A model generated the notes under the pieces. It was not told the origin of the DNA, did no database searches, and saw nothing but the letters and a program-made list of their open reading frames with translations. From the NCBI RefSeq assembly GCF_900110075.1, contig NZ_FOCJ01000001.1, positions 310,001-374,000 on the forward strand: 64,000 bases of DNA. Reading direction: 5' to 3'. The position numbers and the translations under genes were made by a program. This document shows positions 1-8,014 of this stretch, one piece after another; the stretch's first letter is position 1; every line of letters begins with the position of its first letter. The stretch comes from Paenibacillus sp. OV219. GTDB taxonomy: Bacteria > Bacillota > Bacilli > Paenibacillales > Paenibacillaceae.

Positions 1-256
1 TGAGTTCAAAATCAAGGCATACGGCGCAGCATGGAACATCCAAATTCCAGGCGAAGACGAAGTATCTATCCTTGGTACGAAGATGAAAGACATCACATGG
101 AAACGCATCCCGCAAGCGATCCTGGCGAAACCAGCTGACTTCGATAAAATTTGGGATGACTACATGGCTGATCTTGATAAAGCAGGCGTGAAGAAAATGG
201 AGGCAGGATACACGAAGTACGTTCAAGATCGTGTAGCCCTCTGGACTTCGAAATAA
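1..256 (+). CDS. Extracellular solute-binding protein, C-terminal end (5' truncated by the window)
   Basis: Only the last 84 codons are present; the first full codon is at base 2 and the stop is TAA 254-256. The fragment includes IPQAILAKPADFDKIWDDY, followed by an acidic/basic helix ending in LDKAGVKKMEAG. This matches the C-terminal lobe of large Paenibacillus carbohydrate-binding lipoproteins (LipO/YtcQ type), which deliver oligosaccharides to an ABC importer. Signal peptide and permease partners lie outside the window. The family call rests on the shape of this tail and is good but not certain. Confidence 0.7.
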   Translation, partial: EFKIKAYGAAWNIQIPGEDEVSILGTKMKDITWKRIPQAILAKPADFDKIWDDYMADLDKAGVKKMEAGYTKYVQDRVALWTSK

Positions 257-264
257 TAGGGAAA

Positions 265-296
265 AGCGGTGCAGAGAAATCTGCATCGCTTTTTTT
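265..296 (+). terminator. Intrinsic terminator after the solute-binding protein gene
   Basis: An 11-bp stem (265-275 with 280-290, one G-U pair) closes on a GAAA loop and is followed by seven T (290-296). It starts 9 bases after the stop codon. Confidence 0.9.
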
Positions 297-330
297 GTTT
301 GGTTACCGCCGCTGCTGCTGCAAGCGCTGC

Positions 331-387
331 CGCAAGCGCAAGCGCAAGCGCAACCGCAACCGTCACCGCAACCGCCGCAACCGCAAG
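331..387. repeat. Imperfect CGCAAG/CGCAAC hexamer tract
   Basis: About nine hexamers in phase (CGCAAG x3, CGCAAC x2, CGTCAC, CGCAAC, then after a 3-base insertion CGCAAC and CGCAAG). It is preceded by a short GCTGCTGCTG stretch. No ribosome site or credible reading frame goes with it, so I read it as non-coding low-complexity DNA just downstream of the terminator. Confidence 0.75.
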
Positions 388-390
388 CGC

Positions 391-573
391 TAACGAATCG
401 TAATGACGTTATTCGCTTGATTTTGGCATGTGAAAAGATTTAACGAACCCAGTAATCGCTAATTGCCACTTTCACGCTCGAAATTCGCTCTTTTGCGCTT
501 AATAACGGTTGTGGAGTTCGTTAGAATCTGAGAAGCGGCTATTTGGGTCGAATAGCGACTGTGGAGTTCGTTA
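391..573. repeat. Four copies of a TAACGAA intergenic repeat, two in each direction
   Basis: Plus-strand copies start TAACGAA at 391 and 441; minus-strand copies end TTCGTTA at 517-523 and 567-573. Each unit is about 25 bp and reads TAACGAA, a variable stretch, then CGYTATT or a close variant. The distance between copies of the same orientation is 50 bp in both pairs, and the pairs face each other. Together with the hexamer tract this fills the gene-free stretch 300-639. Confidence 0.7.
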
Positions 574-639
574 GAGGGCTGACTGGATAAACCGGGTCGC
601 TGTCTCATATGATCAGCCGTCCTTAGTTGTAGTCTCGCC

Positions 640-1536
640 TTAGTCTTGCTTGCGCCGGTACTCCCGAGGTGTCACGCCCGTATGCTTGCGGAACATCCGG
701 TTAAAGAAGCTGATGTCGCCGAAACCGACCTCAAGCGCGATATCGAGCACCTTCTTATCAGTCGTCTGCAACAGATTCGCGGCATGGCGGACTTGAACCG
801 TATGTTTATAGTCGACGAGGCTAAGGCCTGTCGCATCTTTGAATTTGGCGGTGAATGAGGAGACGCTCATGCCGCATAGCTGACTGAGCTGCTGCAGCGT
901 GAACGGCTGGTAATAGTGAAGCTCCACATAGTTGACGATCGAATCCATCCATGCCTGATCGCTAATGGCGGAGGGCTTTTGCGAGTTGCGATTCTCCTGA
1001 TGATAGCGGCTCAGCCACACAAGGCACTCGATCCAGCGGGTCTTAATCATGAGCTGGTAGCCTTCGCGCTGTTGGCGGAACTCATCTTCAATCGTTTGCA
1101 GATGGGACTGGATTTGCAGTCTCTGCGCGGGAAAGAGTGGATGGTACGGGATAAATGATTGGCTTTTGCGCAGAAAAGGAACGAGATAGAAGAAGCCCAC
1201 GAAGGACGGCATCTGCTGCAGCACTTCCATCTCCTGCTGAAGAAAGGAGGCATTGAAGAGCACGTTGTAAACAATCGTCTCCTTGTCCGGCGAGCAGGTA
1301 TAGCTGTGATATACATTTGGCTCCACGACGAAGACATCTCCGGCAGCGAGCTGATACGTATGACCAGACATCTCATGGATGGCGGCTCCTTCGACGACGA
1401 ACACAAGCTCTACGAACTCATGGGTGTGCGTTGGGATATGCTCCCCCCGTGTAATCGTATAACGATGGATATGGAATGGAAAATCATCCTGCTGAAAAAA
1501 CATTTCCCCTCTATAAACGGTCACTCGATCCAGCAT
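640..1536 (-). CDS. AraC-family regulator with N-terminal cupin domain
   Basis: A 298-residue transcription regulator. The N-terminal half is an AraC-type cupin sensor (HIPTHTHEFVELVFVVEG at about 32-50). The C-terminal 100 residues hold two helix-turn-helix motifs, the second being the AraC signature (LDIALEVGFGDISFFNRMF... GVTPREYRR). Proteins like this usually sense a sugar and control nearby carbohydrate genes. The start ATG is at 1534-1536. It is divergent from the N-acetyltransferase gene with only 79 bp between them, and both promoters lie there. The ligand cannot be read from sequence. Confidence 0.92.
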   Translation of the reverse strand: MLDRVTVYRGEMFFQQDDFPFHIHRYTITRGEHIPTHTHEFVELVFVVEGAAIHEMSGHTYQLAAGDVFVVEPNVYHSYTCSPDKETIVYNVLFNASFLQQEMEVLQQMPSFVGFFYLVPFLRKSQSFIPYHPLFPAQRLQIQSHLQTIEDEFRQQREGYQLMIKTRWIECLVWLSRYHQENRNSQKPSAISDQAWMDSIVNYVELHYYQPFTLQQLSQLCGMSVSSFTAKFKDATGLSLVDYKHTVQVRHAANLLQTTDKKVLDIALEVGFGDISFFNRMFRKHTGVTPREYRRKQD

Positions 1537-1557
1537 CCTTTTAATCCCTATTTGATG

Positions 1558-1585
1558 TTGATTATACGCAGTTCTGCGCTATAAT
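1558..1585. promoter_or_regulatory. Overlapping divergent promoters with a central palindrome
   Basis: For the plus strand, TTGATT (1558-1563), a 16-bp spacer and TATAAT (1580-1585). For the minus strand, a TATAAT lies at 1566-1561, with no convincing -35. The two -10 boxes flank a perfect 5+2+5 palindrome, CGCAGttCTGCG (1567-1578). A regulator bound here would block both promoters at once. Confidence 0.55.
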
Positions 1586-1615
1586 GAAACGCAAACAACG
1601 ATAAAGGAGCGTCAT

Positions 1616-2401
1616 ATGAAGATGGAGCAACAGCAACAGCTAAAACCGGAAGTTAAAGCTTATCTGGACCGAATCGGCTACTCAGGACCACTCGATGGAA
1701 GCGCAGCCGTGCTAGCGAGACTTCAGTATTGCCATCTCCATGCGGTTCCCTATGAGAACTTGGATATTTTGAGAAGTATCCCGTTGTCGCTGAACATCAC
1801 GAACCTTCATGACAAAATCGTCACGCGTCGAAGAGGCGGCTACTGCTTCGAGCTAAATGCGCTGTTCGGCTGGCTGCTACGCGAGCTAGGCTATGATGTT
1901 ACGGATCTAGTCGCGCGGTTTTGGCGTGATTCCACGGATTTGCCGCCGAAGCGCCGCCATCAGGTGCTGAAGGTTATCGTAGATGGCCAGCCATATCTGT
2001 GCGATGTCGGGGTTGGTGGAATTGTACCGAGAGAGCCAATTGAGATGATTGCTTTTAAGGAGCAGACGCAGGGAGAAGAGATCTACCGGCTGGAACCGGA
2101 TGCCGAGTATGGTTGGTTTCTAACCGAGCTGAAGCGGGACGAGTGGCACCGGATTTATTCGTTTACGGAGGAACCGCAGCTTGCAGGGGATTATGAGTTT
2201 GCGACTTTCTGGTGTGAGAATGCGCCGGATTCGATCTTTAGACAGACGCCGATTCTAGCCATTCGGACAAGCGAAGGGCGCATAACGGTGTTTGGCAACG
2301 AGTTACGTATTTTCAAAGACTCCGATGTAGAAGTGATTAAGCCGGAGAACGATGCGGAGTTCGACACAGCGCTGCTGAAGTATTTTGGCATCCAACGTTA
2401 G
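1616..2401 (+). CDS. Arylamine N-acetyltransferase
   Basis: A 261-residue cytosolic enzyme that moves the acetyl group of acetyl-CoA to arylamines and hydrazines through an acyl-cysteine. The Cys-His-Asp triad is visible: Cys77 in the family motif RRGGYCFE, His115 in RHQVLKV and Asp130 in CDVGVG. Length is normal for bacterial NATs (about 260-280). AAGGAG lies 6 bases upstream of ATG 1616. It is divergent from the AraC gene, and its TAG overlaps the TAA of the convergent dedA gene (TTAG, 2398-2401). Bacillus members detoxify aromatic amines; the substrate here is unknown. Confidence 0.95.
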   Translation: MKMEQQQQLKPEVKAYLDRIGYSGPLDGSAAVLARLQYCHLHAVPYENLDILRSIPLSLNITNLHDKIVTRRRGGYCFELNALFGWLLRELGYDVTDLVARFWRDSTDLPPKRRHQVLKVIVDGQPYLCDVGVGGIVPREPIEMIAFKEQTQGEEIYRLEPDAEYGWFLTELKRDEWHRIYSFTEEPQLAGDYEFATFWCENAPDSIFRQTPILAIRTSEGRITVFGNELRIFKDSDVEVIKPENDAEFDTALLKYFGIQR

Positions 2402-3003
2402 GCTTTCACTTTCCTCATAAAGAGCAGCAGCTTCAGACTGATGAGAGCAAGAGCGGCAATCGCACCATACAGGATGAACGCGGAGCCGTAATGGTGGACG
2501 TAGTGCTTAACCGTCAGCCACTGTTCCCCGAGCATGTAGCCAACATAGATGAAGACTGTGCTCCAGATGAGCGCTCCCGCGTAGGCATACAGCATAAACG
2601 TTCGCAGCTTCAGCCGCGACATCCCTGCCATATAGGCGGTCATATGTCTAAGGCCAGGAACGAAGAAGCCGGCGAATAGCAGCAAATTGCCGTATTTGTT
2701 CATCCAGCCTTGCGCGCGTTCGATCTTGGCGGGGGACATGTGCAGCTTCGGGCCATACTTGAGCAGGAAGGGCAGACCGAACCGGATGCCGATGCCGTAG
2801 CTTGCCGTAATGCCGAATGCAGCACCAAGAAAAGCGCATAGCATGACCCATATCATATGAAGTGTTCCGTTGTTTACGAGAAACCCGGAATAGGTGAGCA
2901 GTGCTTCATCCGGGACCGGAATACCAACGATTCCAAGGGCGAGCGCAAGCATAAGTCCTACATAACCATAGCGAAAAATGAGCAGCTCCAAGAGGTGTTC
3001 CAA
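2398..3003 (-). CDS. DedA-family membrane protein
   Basis: A 201-residue integral membrane protein of the DedA/SNARE-associated family. The early segment GIVGIPVPDEALLTYSG and the later motif FFVPGLRHMTAYMAGMSR are family hallmarks, the latter with the arginine needed for function in studied homologues. Members help flip undecaprenyl phosphate or phospholipids and support membrane homeostasis. About five hydrophobic segments are seen. The start is a TTG (3001-3003) with AGGAA just upstream. Its 3' end overlaps the N-acetyltransferase by 4 bases in convergent orientation, so neither has room for its own terminator. Confidence 0.9.
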   Translation of the reverse strand: MEHLLELLIFRYGYVGLMLALALGIVGIPVPDEALLTYSGFLVNNGTLHMIWVMLCAFLGAAFGITASYGIGIRFGLPFLLKYGPKLHMSPAKIERAQGWMNKYGNLLLFAGFFVPGLRHMTAYMAGMSRLKLRTFMLYAYAGALIWSTVFIYVGYMLGEQWLTVKHYVHHYGSAFILYGAIAALALISLKLLLFMRKVKA

Positions 3004-3127
3004 ACGAATTCCTACTTTCGTTAAGACGTGATTGTTATATGAAAATGTAGTTGTTTTATATTTCTTCCCACATCAATATGGACTATACTAGGGACGAATC
3101 CAATTTCTGAAAAAGGTGGCAATCACA

Positions 3128-4114
3128 TTGACTCGTAAATTGCGTTGGGGCGTTATCGGCTGTGCCAGTATCGCCGTGAATTCCGTTATTCCAGGTACGA
3201 AACTTTCTGAAACGGGTGAAGTGAAAGCGATTGCAAGTAGAGACCTTGCGAAAGCTGAAGAAACTGCTGCGAAGCTTGGCATTCCTCAAGCATACGGCAG
3301 CTACGAAGAGATTTTGGCTGATTCGGAGATTGATGCGATCTATATCCCGCTTCCGAATCACTTACATATGGAATGGTCCATTCGGGCAATGGAAGCAGGC
3401 AAGCATGTGCTATGCGAGAAGCCAATCGCAATGAATGCGCAGCAAGCACAGCGTATGGCGGATGCTGCTAAGAAGAATGGCGTACACCTGGCAGAAGCGT
3501 TCATGTATCGCCAGCACCCGCGCTATAAGGCGATTGCTGAGATAATCGCATCTGGTGAGATCGGCGAACTGCGTGGCCTTCATGGTGCATTCACGTTTAA
3601 CAATGCCGGCGATTCGAAGAATGTACGTTACCGCAGAGACTGGGGCGGCGGCTCCATCTATGATGTAGGCTGCTATCCCCTCAGCGCAGCAAGGCTCATT
3701 CTTGGTACGGAGCCAGAAGCGGCAACCGTTCATGCGCTGCTCTCGCCTGAGCATGACAACGTTGATATGATGGCGTCCGGTATTATTGAATTCCCGAACA
3801 AAGTTGCACTGACATTCGACTGTGGCATGTGGGCGGCGTTTCGGAATACGCTCGAAATCCTTGGTACTGAAGGCCGCATTGAAGTGCCGGAAGCTTTTAT
3901 CGGTAATCCGAATTTTATCGTTCATTCCAAAGGCGGCAAGCGTGAAGTGGAGCAGCCTGTCTTCAATCAATATGCACTCCAAGCCGATACGTTCGCGAGA
4001 ATCGTATGGGGCGAGCAAGAGGCAGACTTTGCTGGTGACGATGCTGTTGCCAATATGAAGGTTATTGACGCTTGTCTTGAATCCGCTTATTCGCGCAAAC
4101 GGGTAAGCATCTAG
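3128..4114 (+). CDS. Gfo/Idh/MocA-family NAD(P)-dependent oxidoreductase
   Basis: A 328-residue sugar or cyclitol dehydrogenase-like protein. The Rossmann motif GVIGCASIA opens the protein, CEKPIAM holds the conserved lysine/proline, and the C-terminal half carries the second family domain (GGGSIYDVGCYPLSAARLIL). I place the start at TTG 3128 because AAGGTGG (3113-3119) is then 8 bases away; the longer GTG start at 3116 would lie inside that ribosome site. An aldo/keto reductase, an esterase and an epimerase follow on the same strand, suggesting one carbohydrate operon (3.1-6.9 kb). The specific substrate is unknown. Confidence 0.9.
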   Translation: MTRKLRWGVIGCASIAVNSVIPGTKLSETGEVKAIASRDLAKAEETAAKLGIPQAYGSYEEILADSEIDAIYIPLPNHLHMEWSIRAMEAGKHVLCEKPIAMNAQQAQRMADAAKKNGVHLAEAFMYRQHPRYKAIAEIIASGEIGELRGLHGAFTFNNAGDSKNVRYRRDWGGGSIYDVGCYPLSAARLILGTEPEAATVHALLSPEHDNVDMMASGIIEFPNKVALTFDCGMWAAFRNTLEILGTEGRIEVPEAFIGNPNFIVHSKGGKREVEQPVFNQYALQADTFARIVWGEQEADFAGDDAVANMKVIDACLESAYSRKRVSI

Positions 4115-4162
4115 TCGAACTAATCTATCTTATACGAGAATATAGAATAGGAGCAACTTATA

Positions 4163-5095
4163 ATGAAACAGATTCAATTACCTGGCGTAAAACAAGGGAT
4201 TTCTCAGCTGATTATGGGTTCGGATTATTTCAGCCCAGCTATTATTGAGACTGTTAGTGAGGTCTTGGATAACTATGTAGCAATCGGCGGTAACACAATT
4301 GATAGCGCGTATATCTATAGCGGCGGCGAGAGCGAGAAGGCACTCGGCATATGGATGGAGCAGCGTAAAAACCGCGAACAGATTAACGTTTGGACGAAGG
4401 GTGGTCACCCGAACAAGAATGGCCCTCAAGTGAATAAGAACGCGATTTATAATGAACTTATGACCAGTCTGGAGCGTCTCCGCACGGATTATATTGATCT
4501 GTACGCGCTGCATCGCGACGATACGAACGTGCCGGTTGGCGAGATCGTGGAGAGCCTGAACGAGCATATCGAAGCAGGGCGTATCCGCACATTTGGCGGC
4601 TCGAACTGGACGACAGCTCGTCTGCAAGAAGCGAATGAGTACGCGGCGAAGCACGGCCTTCGCGGCTTCGAATATAGCAGCCCGAACCTCAGTCTTGCCA
4701 AAGCGAAAGAGCCATTCTGGGCAGATTGCATTAGCGTTGACGATGAGATTCTCGCTTGGCATGAGCAATCGAACATGCCGCTGCTGTCGTGGTCATCCCA
4801 AGCGCGCGGTTTCTTTACTGGCCGCTTCACGCCAGAAGATCGGACAGATGCAGATTTGGTCCGCGTGTTCTATAATGACGATAACTGGGAACGTTATCAC
4901 CGCGCTGAGAAGTTGGGTAAAGAGAAGGGCGTATCAACGATTCAAATCGCGCTTGCTTACGTTTTGAATCAGTCGTTCCCGACAGGGGCAATCATTGGTG
5001 CACGCAACGAAGCGGAGATGAAATCGTGCCTGGAAGCAACAAATCTTGAGCTGTCTGTGGAGGAAATCAAATGGCTGGATCTTCGCAACAACTAG
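4163..5095 (+). CDS. Aldo/keto reductase
   Basis: A 310-residue TIM-barrel NADPH-dependent oxidoreductase. The catalytic tetrad is intact: Asp47 and Tyr52 (IDSAYIY), Lys79 (WTKGG) and His117 (LYALHRDD). The late motif LLSWSSQARGFFTGRF and the cofactor region FPTGAIIGARN fit the AKR superfamily. The stop lies 25 bases inside the next gene, so the two are translationally coupled. The subfamily often acts on sugars or aldehydes; a sugar dehydrogenase role is possible in this sugar-enzyme operon but is inference. Confidence 0.92.
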   Translation: MKQIQLPGVKQGISQLIMGSDYFSPAIIETVSEVLDNYVAIGGNTIDSAYIYSGGESEKALGIWMEQRKNREQINVWTKGGHPNKNGPQVNKNAIYNELMTSLERLRTDYIDLYALHRDDTNVPVGEIVESLNEHIEAGRIRTFGGSNWTTARLQEANEYAAKHGLRGFEYSSPNLSLAKAKEPFWADCISVDDEILAWHEQSNMPLLSWSSQARGFFTGRFTPEDRTDADLVRVFYNDDNWERYHRAEKLGKEKGVSTIQIALAYVLNQSFPTGAIIGARNEAEMKSCLEATNLELSVEEIKWLDLRNN

Positions 5096-5886
5096 TCGAG
5101 CTGTGGCCTGAAGGCGCACCACTTGCAGCAGGAGTGACGGATGAAGATCGTCCTGCGCTGACGCCATACTTGGTGGACGGCGATGGCAGCGGTAGTAAGG
5201 GCGCTGTCATCGTCTGCCCAGGCGGCGGCTACGGCATGCGCGCAGACCATGAAGGAGAGCCGATTGCGCTGTGGTTGAACAGCATCGGCATCTCCGCCTT
5301 CGTGCTGCGCTACCGCGTCGCGCCGTACCAATATCCGGCAGCGCTGCTGGATGTGCAGCGGGCGATTCGCTATGTGCGCCTGCATGCCGCAGATTGGGGC
5401 ATCGCCGAGAACAAGATCGGCGTGCTTGGCTTCTCCGCAGGCGGCCATCTTGTGTCGACGGCAGGGACGCACTATGATGCCGGTAAGCCGGAGGCGGCTG
5501 ATCCGATCGAGCGCATGTCATGCCGACCGGATCAGCTTATCCTCTGCTACCCGGTTATTACGCTGCAATCACCGTTTACCCATGAAGGTTCGCGGATCAA
5601 TCTGCTCGGGGAGCAGCCGGACCCGGCGATGATCGAACAGCTGAGCGGCGAGCTTCAAGTGACGCCGGACACACCACCAACCTTCCTCTGGCACACGTCG
5701 GATGACGGTGCGGTGCCGGTGGAGAACAGCCTGAACTTTGCGCTGGCACTGCGCCGAGCAGGTGTTCCATTCGACCTGCATGTGTATGAGCAAGGTCAGC
5801 ATGGCCTCGGACTTGCCGAGAGCGATCCGCATGTTGCGAACTGGACGACGGTTTGTGGGCTATGGCTGAAGCGGTACCAGTATTAA
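5071..5886 (+). CDS. Alpha/beta hydrolase, acetyl-esterase type
   Basis: A 271-residue hydrolase of the BD-FAE/xylan acetylesterase-like group. The oxyanion loop CPGGGYG (49-55), nucleophile Ser122 in GFSAGGH, Asp211 or Asp212 in SDDGAVP and His244 in GQHGLG give a complete triad. No signal peptide, so it probably deacetylates imported oligosaccharides in the cytoplasm. The start ATG 5071 lies inside the aldo/keto reductase gene with GGAGG 7 bases upstream. Codons are more GC-rich than in the gene before it. Confidence 0.9.
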   Translation: MAGSSQQLVELWPEGAPLAAGVTDEDRPALTPYLVDGDGSGSKGAVIVCPGGGYGMRADHEGEPIALWLNSIGISAFVLRYRVAPYQYPAALLDVQRAIRYVRLHAADWGIAENKIGVLGFSAGGHLVSTAGTHYDAGKPEAADPIERMSCRPDQLILCYPVITLQSPFTHEGSRINLLGEQPDPAMIEQLSGELQVTPDTPPTFLWHTSDDGAVPVENSLNFALALRRAGVPFDLHVYEQGQHGLGLAESDPHVANWTTVCGLWLKRYQY

Positions 5887-5939
5887 TTGCATGGCGTTAC
5901 AGCATTCTGTGACGAAGCAAAAGGAGAGTAGAATTAACG

Positions 5940-6932
5940 ATGAGCGATAATCAAGCATTCCAAGGCACGTATCAAGGCGAGCCTGCCGTATGGCTGAAGT
6001 TCGGCCGCTACGAAGCAGCGATGCTGCCGGAGGTTGGAGGCAACTTGATCGCATTCCGCGATACATCGAAGGACTGGCAGCTGCTGCATGAGCCGACGAT
6101 GGACGAGATGGAATCGTTCAAGGCGCGTCCATTCATTCATGGCATTCCGGTGCTCATTCCGCCGAATCGGTTCGAGGATGGCAAGTTTCCATGGAACGGA
6201 CGCACGTACCAGTTCCCGGTCAATGAGCCGGCTACGGGCAACCATCTGCATGGCTTTGTACATAGTGAGACGTGGACGGTCGATGATTTCGGCACGACGG
6301 CAACCGAAAGCTATGTTGTTGTTTCGCTGAAAGTGGACGAGCAAAGTGCAGTGTACACGTATTTGCCGCATAAGTTCACGGTTAAGCTGCGCTATGCGAT
6401 CAGTGAAGACGGCTTGCATCAGCATGTGCTGGTTCGCAATGATGGCGATGATGTAATGCCATGCTTGTTCGCGTTCCATACGTCCGTGAACGCACCGTTC
6501 ATTCCGGGCAGCTCGGCGAAGGATTACCGCCTGAAGCTGACGATCGGCGATCGCTGGGCGATGAGCGAGCGGATGCTGCCAACGGGCGAGTATCAGTCGC
6601 TGACCGCGAACGAAGAGTTGATGAAGGGTGAAGGCGTCTATCCGTTCTTCGAGTCACTCGACAACCATTATACGGCTGTCGCTCAGAACGGCCGCAACCG
6701 GATGGAGCTTACGTGTGCGATGCATGGTGCAACTCTCGTGTATGATGTTGGAACATCGTACAAGCAGTGGATGATCTGGAACAACGGCGCAACAGAAGGC
6801 TTCTTCTGCCCAGAGCCGCAAGTGAACCTGGTCAATGCGCCATTCAGTGATCTGCCAGCGGATCAAATCGGCTTATTCAGCTTGGCGCCAGGCGAGATCT
6901 GGGAAGAGACAGGTCGCCTGTACGTGAAATAA
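5940..6932 (+). CDS. Aldose 1-epimerase family protein
   Basis: A 330-residue beta-sandwich protein of the aldose epimerase (mutarotase) superfamily, which interconverts sugar anomers. Family features are the early segment MLPEVGGNLIAFRD, the GNHLHGFVHSE histidine motif that supplies the general acid, and PCLFAFHTSVNAPF further on. AAGGAGAG stands 11 bases before ATG 5940. It is the last gene of the 3.1-6.9 kb set and is followed by a strong terminator. The sugar cannot be assigned. Confidence 0.9.
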   Translation: MSDNQAFQGTYQGEPAVWLKFGRYEAAMLPEVGGNLIAFRDTSKDWQLLHEPTMDEMESFKARPFIHGIPVLIPPNRFEDGKFPWNGRTYQFPVNEPATGNHLHGFVHSETWTVDDFGTTATESYVVVSLKVDEQSAVYTYLPHKFTVKLRYAISEDGLHQHVLVRNDGDDVMPCLFAFHTSVNAPFIPGSSAKDYRLKLTIGDRWAMSERMLPTGEYQSLTANEELMKGEGVYPFFESLDNHYTAVAQNGRNRMELTCAMHGATLVYDVGTSYKQWMIWNNGATEGFFCPEPQVNLVNAPFSDLPADQIGLFSLAPGEIWEETGRLYVK

Positions 6933-6950
6933 TTCGATTCCATAAGAGAA

Positions 6951-7018
6951 GCCCGCATTATGCGGGCTCAAAGCGAATGTCGAGAACACCAGTCCAACTG
7001 GCTTCTCGGCATTTTTTT
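6951..7018 (+). terminator. Double hairpin ending in an intrinsic terminator
   Basis: The first hairpin is GCCCGCA/TGCGGGC (6951-6967) with no T-run. The second pairs CGAGAA (6981-6986) with TTCTCG (7003-7008) and CCAGT (6989-6993) with ACTGG (6997-7001), then seven T at 7012-7018. The second is the terminator for the epimerase operon. Confidence 0.88.
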
Positions 7019-7023
7019 GTGGT

Positions 7024-7483
7024 TTGAGAGATCAGATAGGATCTCTCAGAGGTGGCCAAGCGTAAAAATGGAGCTGAGAGATCAAATACGATCTCTCAGG
7101 GGGGGAATAGCGCAAGAAAGGAGCTGAGAGATCAAATAGGATCTCTCAGGGGTGGAAATGCAGATGAAAAGTGGGCTGAAAAGTGCTGAGAGATCAAATA
7201 GGATCTCTCAGGGGTGGAATAGCGCAAAAATGGAGCTGAGAGATCAAATACGATCTCTCAGCAGCGAAATGCGGATGAAAAGGGGGCTGAAAGATGCTGA
7301 GAGATTAAATAGGATCTCTCAGGGGTGGAATAGCGCAAGAATGGAGCTGAGAGATCCAATACGATCTCTCAGCAGCGAAATGCGGATGAAAAGGGGGCTG
7401 AAAGATGCTGAGAGATTAAATAGGATCTCTCAGGGGTGGAATAGCGCAAGAATGGAGCTGAGAGATCCAATACGATCTCTCAG
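7024..7483. repeat. Array of nine GAGAGATC palindromes
   Basis: Nine near-identical 26-bp inverted repeats: CTGAGAGATC, a 6-base centre such as AAATAG or AAATAC, then GATCTCTCAG. They start at 7024, 7074, 7124, 7186, 7236, 7297, 7347, 7408 and 7458, so the steps are 50, 50, 62, 50, 61, 50, 61, 50. From 7236 on, a 111-bp double unit is tandemly repeated. Each copy can fold into a 10-bp hairpin. The array follows the epimerase terminator and runs into the 3' end of the acetyltransferase gene. Related arrays lie at 39.9 and 58.7 kb. Confidence 0.95.
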
Positions 7484-7999
7484 CAGCGAGTACACGTTCG
7501 TACTGTACGATCGCCCGCCTTGCACCATATAGTCGCGCAGCACGCCTTCATGCTGGAAGCCGAGCTTCTTCAGCAGCGTGTTCGATGCCTCATTCTCTGG
7601 GAAGACGACCGCGCCAATGCGAGCGAGTCCAAGTGTGTCGAAGCCGTGCGCTGCCACGCAGCGGATCGCCTCTGATGCATAGCCGCTCCGCCAATGTTGA
7701 GGGTGGAGCTCATAGCCGATCTCGGCTCTGCGATGGGGGAGAACGAGTGCATTGAATCCGATGGTACCGATTAAACCCGGTACCTCCTTGCGTTCAATGC
7801 CCCATCTTATCCCGCGTTTATTCTCATAATTCGAAGCGAATAAACCAATCAGCTTCACGGCTTGTTCGATCGATTCGAATGGCTCTTGGCCGTAATAGCG
7901 AGTCACTTGGGCGTTCGAGAAACAAGCGAACACATCCGCCGCATCAGCCTGGGTCAACTCTCTAAGGATCAATCTTTCCGTCTCTAATTGGGGAAACAT
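7430..7999 (-). CDS. GNAT acetyltransferase, RimJ/RimL type, with repeat-derived C-terminus
   Basis: A 189-residue acetyl-CoA N-acyltransferase. It opens with the family pattern FPQLETERLILREL and contains the acetyl-CoA site region ELHPQHWRSGYASEAI and a typical end LLKKLGFQHEGVLRDYMV. The start is ATG 7997-7999 with AAGGAGG 8 bases upstream; an upstream in-frame extension to 8059 is repeat DNA. The last 15 or so residues (LRDRIGSLSSILALFHP) and the stop codon are encoded by the palindrome array, so the original 3' end has been replaced. The fold looks complete without them. Confidence 0.85.
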   Translation of the reverse strand: MFPQLETERLILRELTQADAADVFACFSNAQVTRYYGQEPFESIEQAVKLIGLFASNYENKRGIRWGIERKEVPGLIGTIGFNALVLPHRRAEIGYELHPQHWRSGYASEAIRCVAAHGFDTLGLARIGAVVFPENEASNTLLKKLGFQHEGVLRDYMVQGGRSYSTNVYSLLRDRIGSLSSILALFHP

Positions 8000-8014
8000 T
8001 GTGTTTTCCTCCTT

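Noticed and set aside
7024..7483. CRISPR-like look: palindromic 26-bp repeats at regular distance
   Set aside because: The sequences between repeats are themselves repeated, spacing alternates between two values, and no cas genes are nearby. It is an intergenic palindrome array.
7152..7532. Plus-strand reading frame of 126 codons
   Set aside because: It is made entirely of the palindrome array; the protein is a threefold repeat of the DNA unit with no ribosome site of its own.
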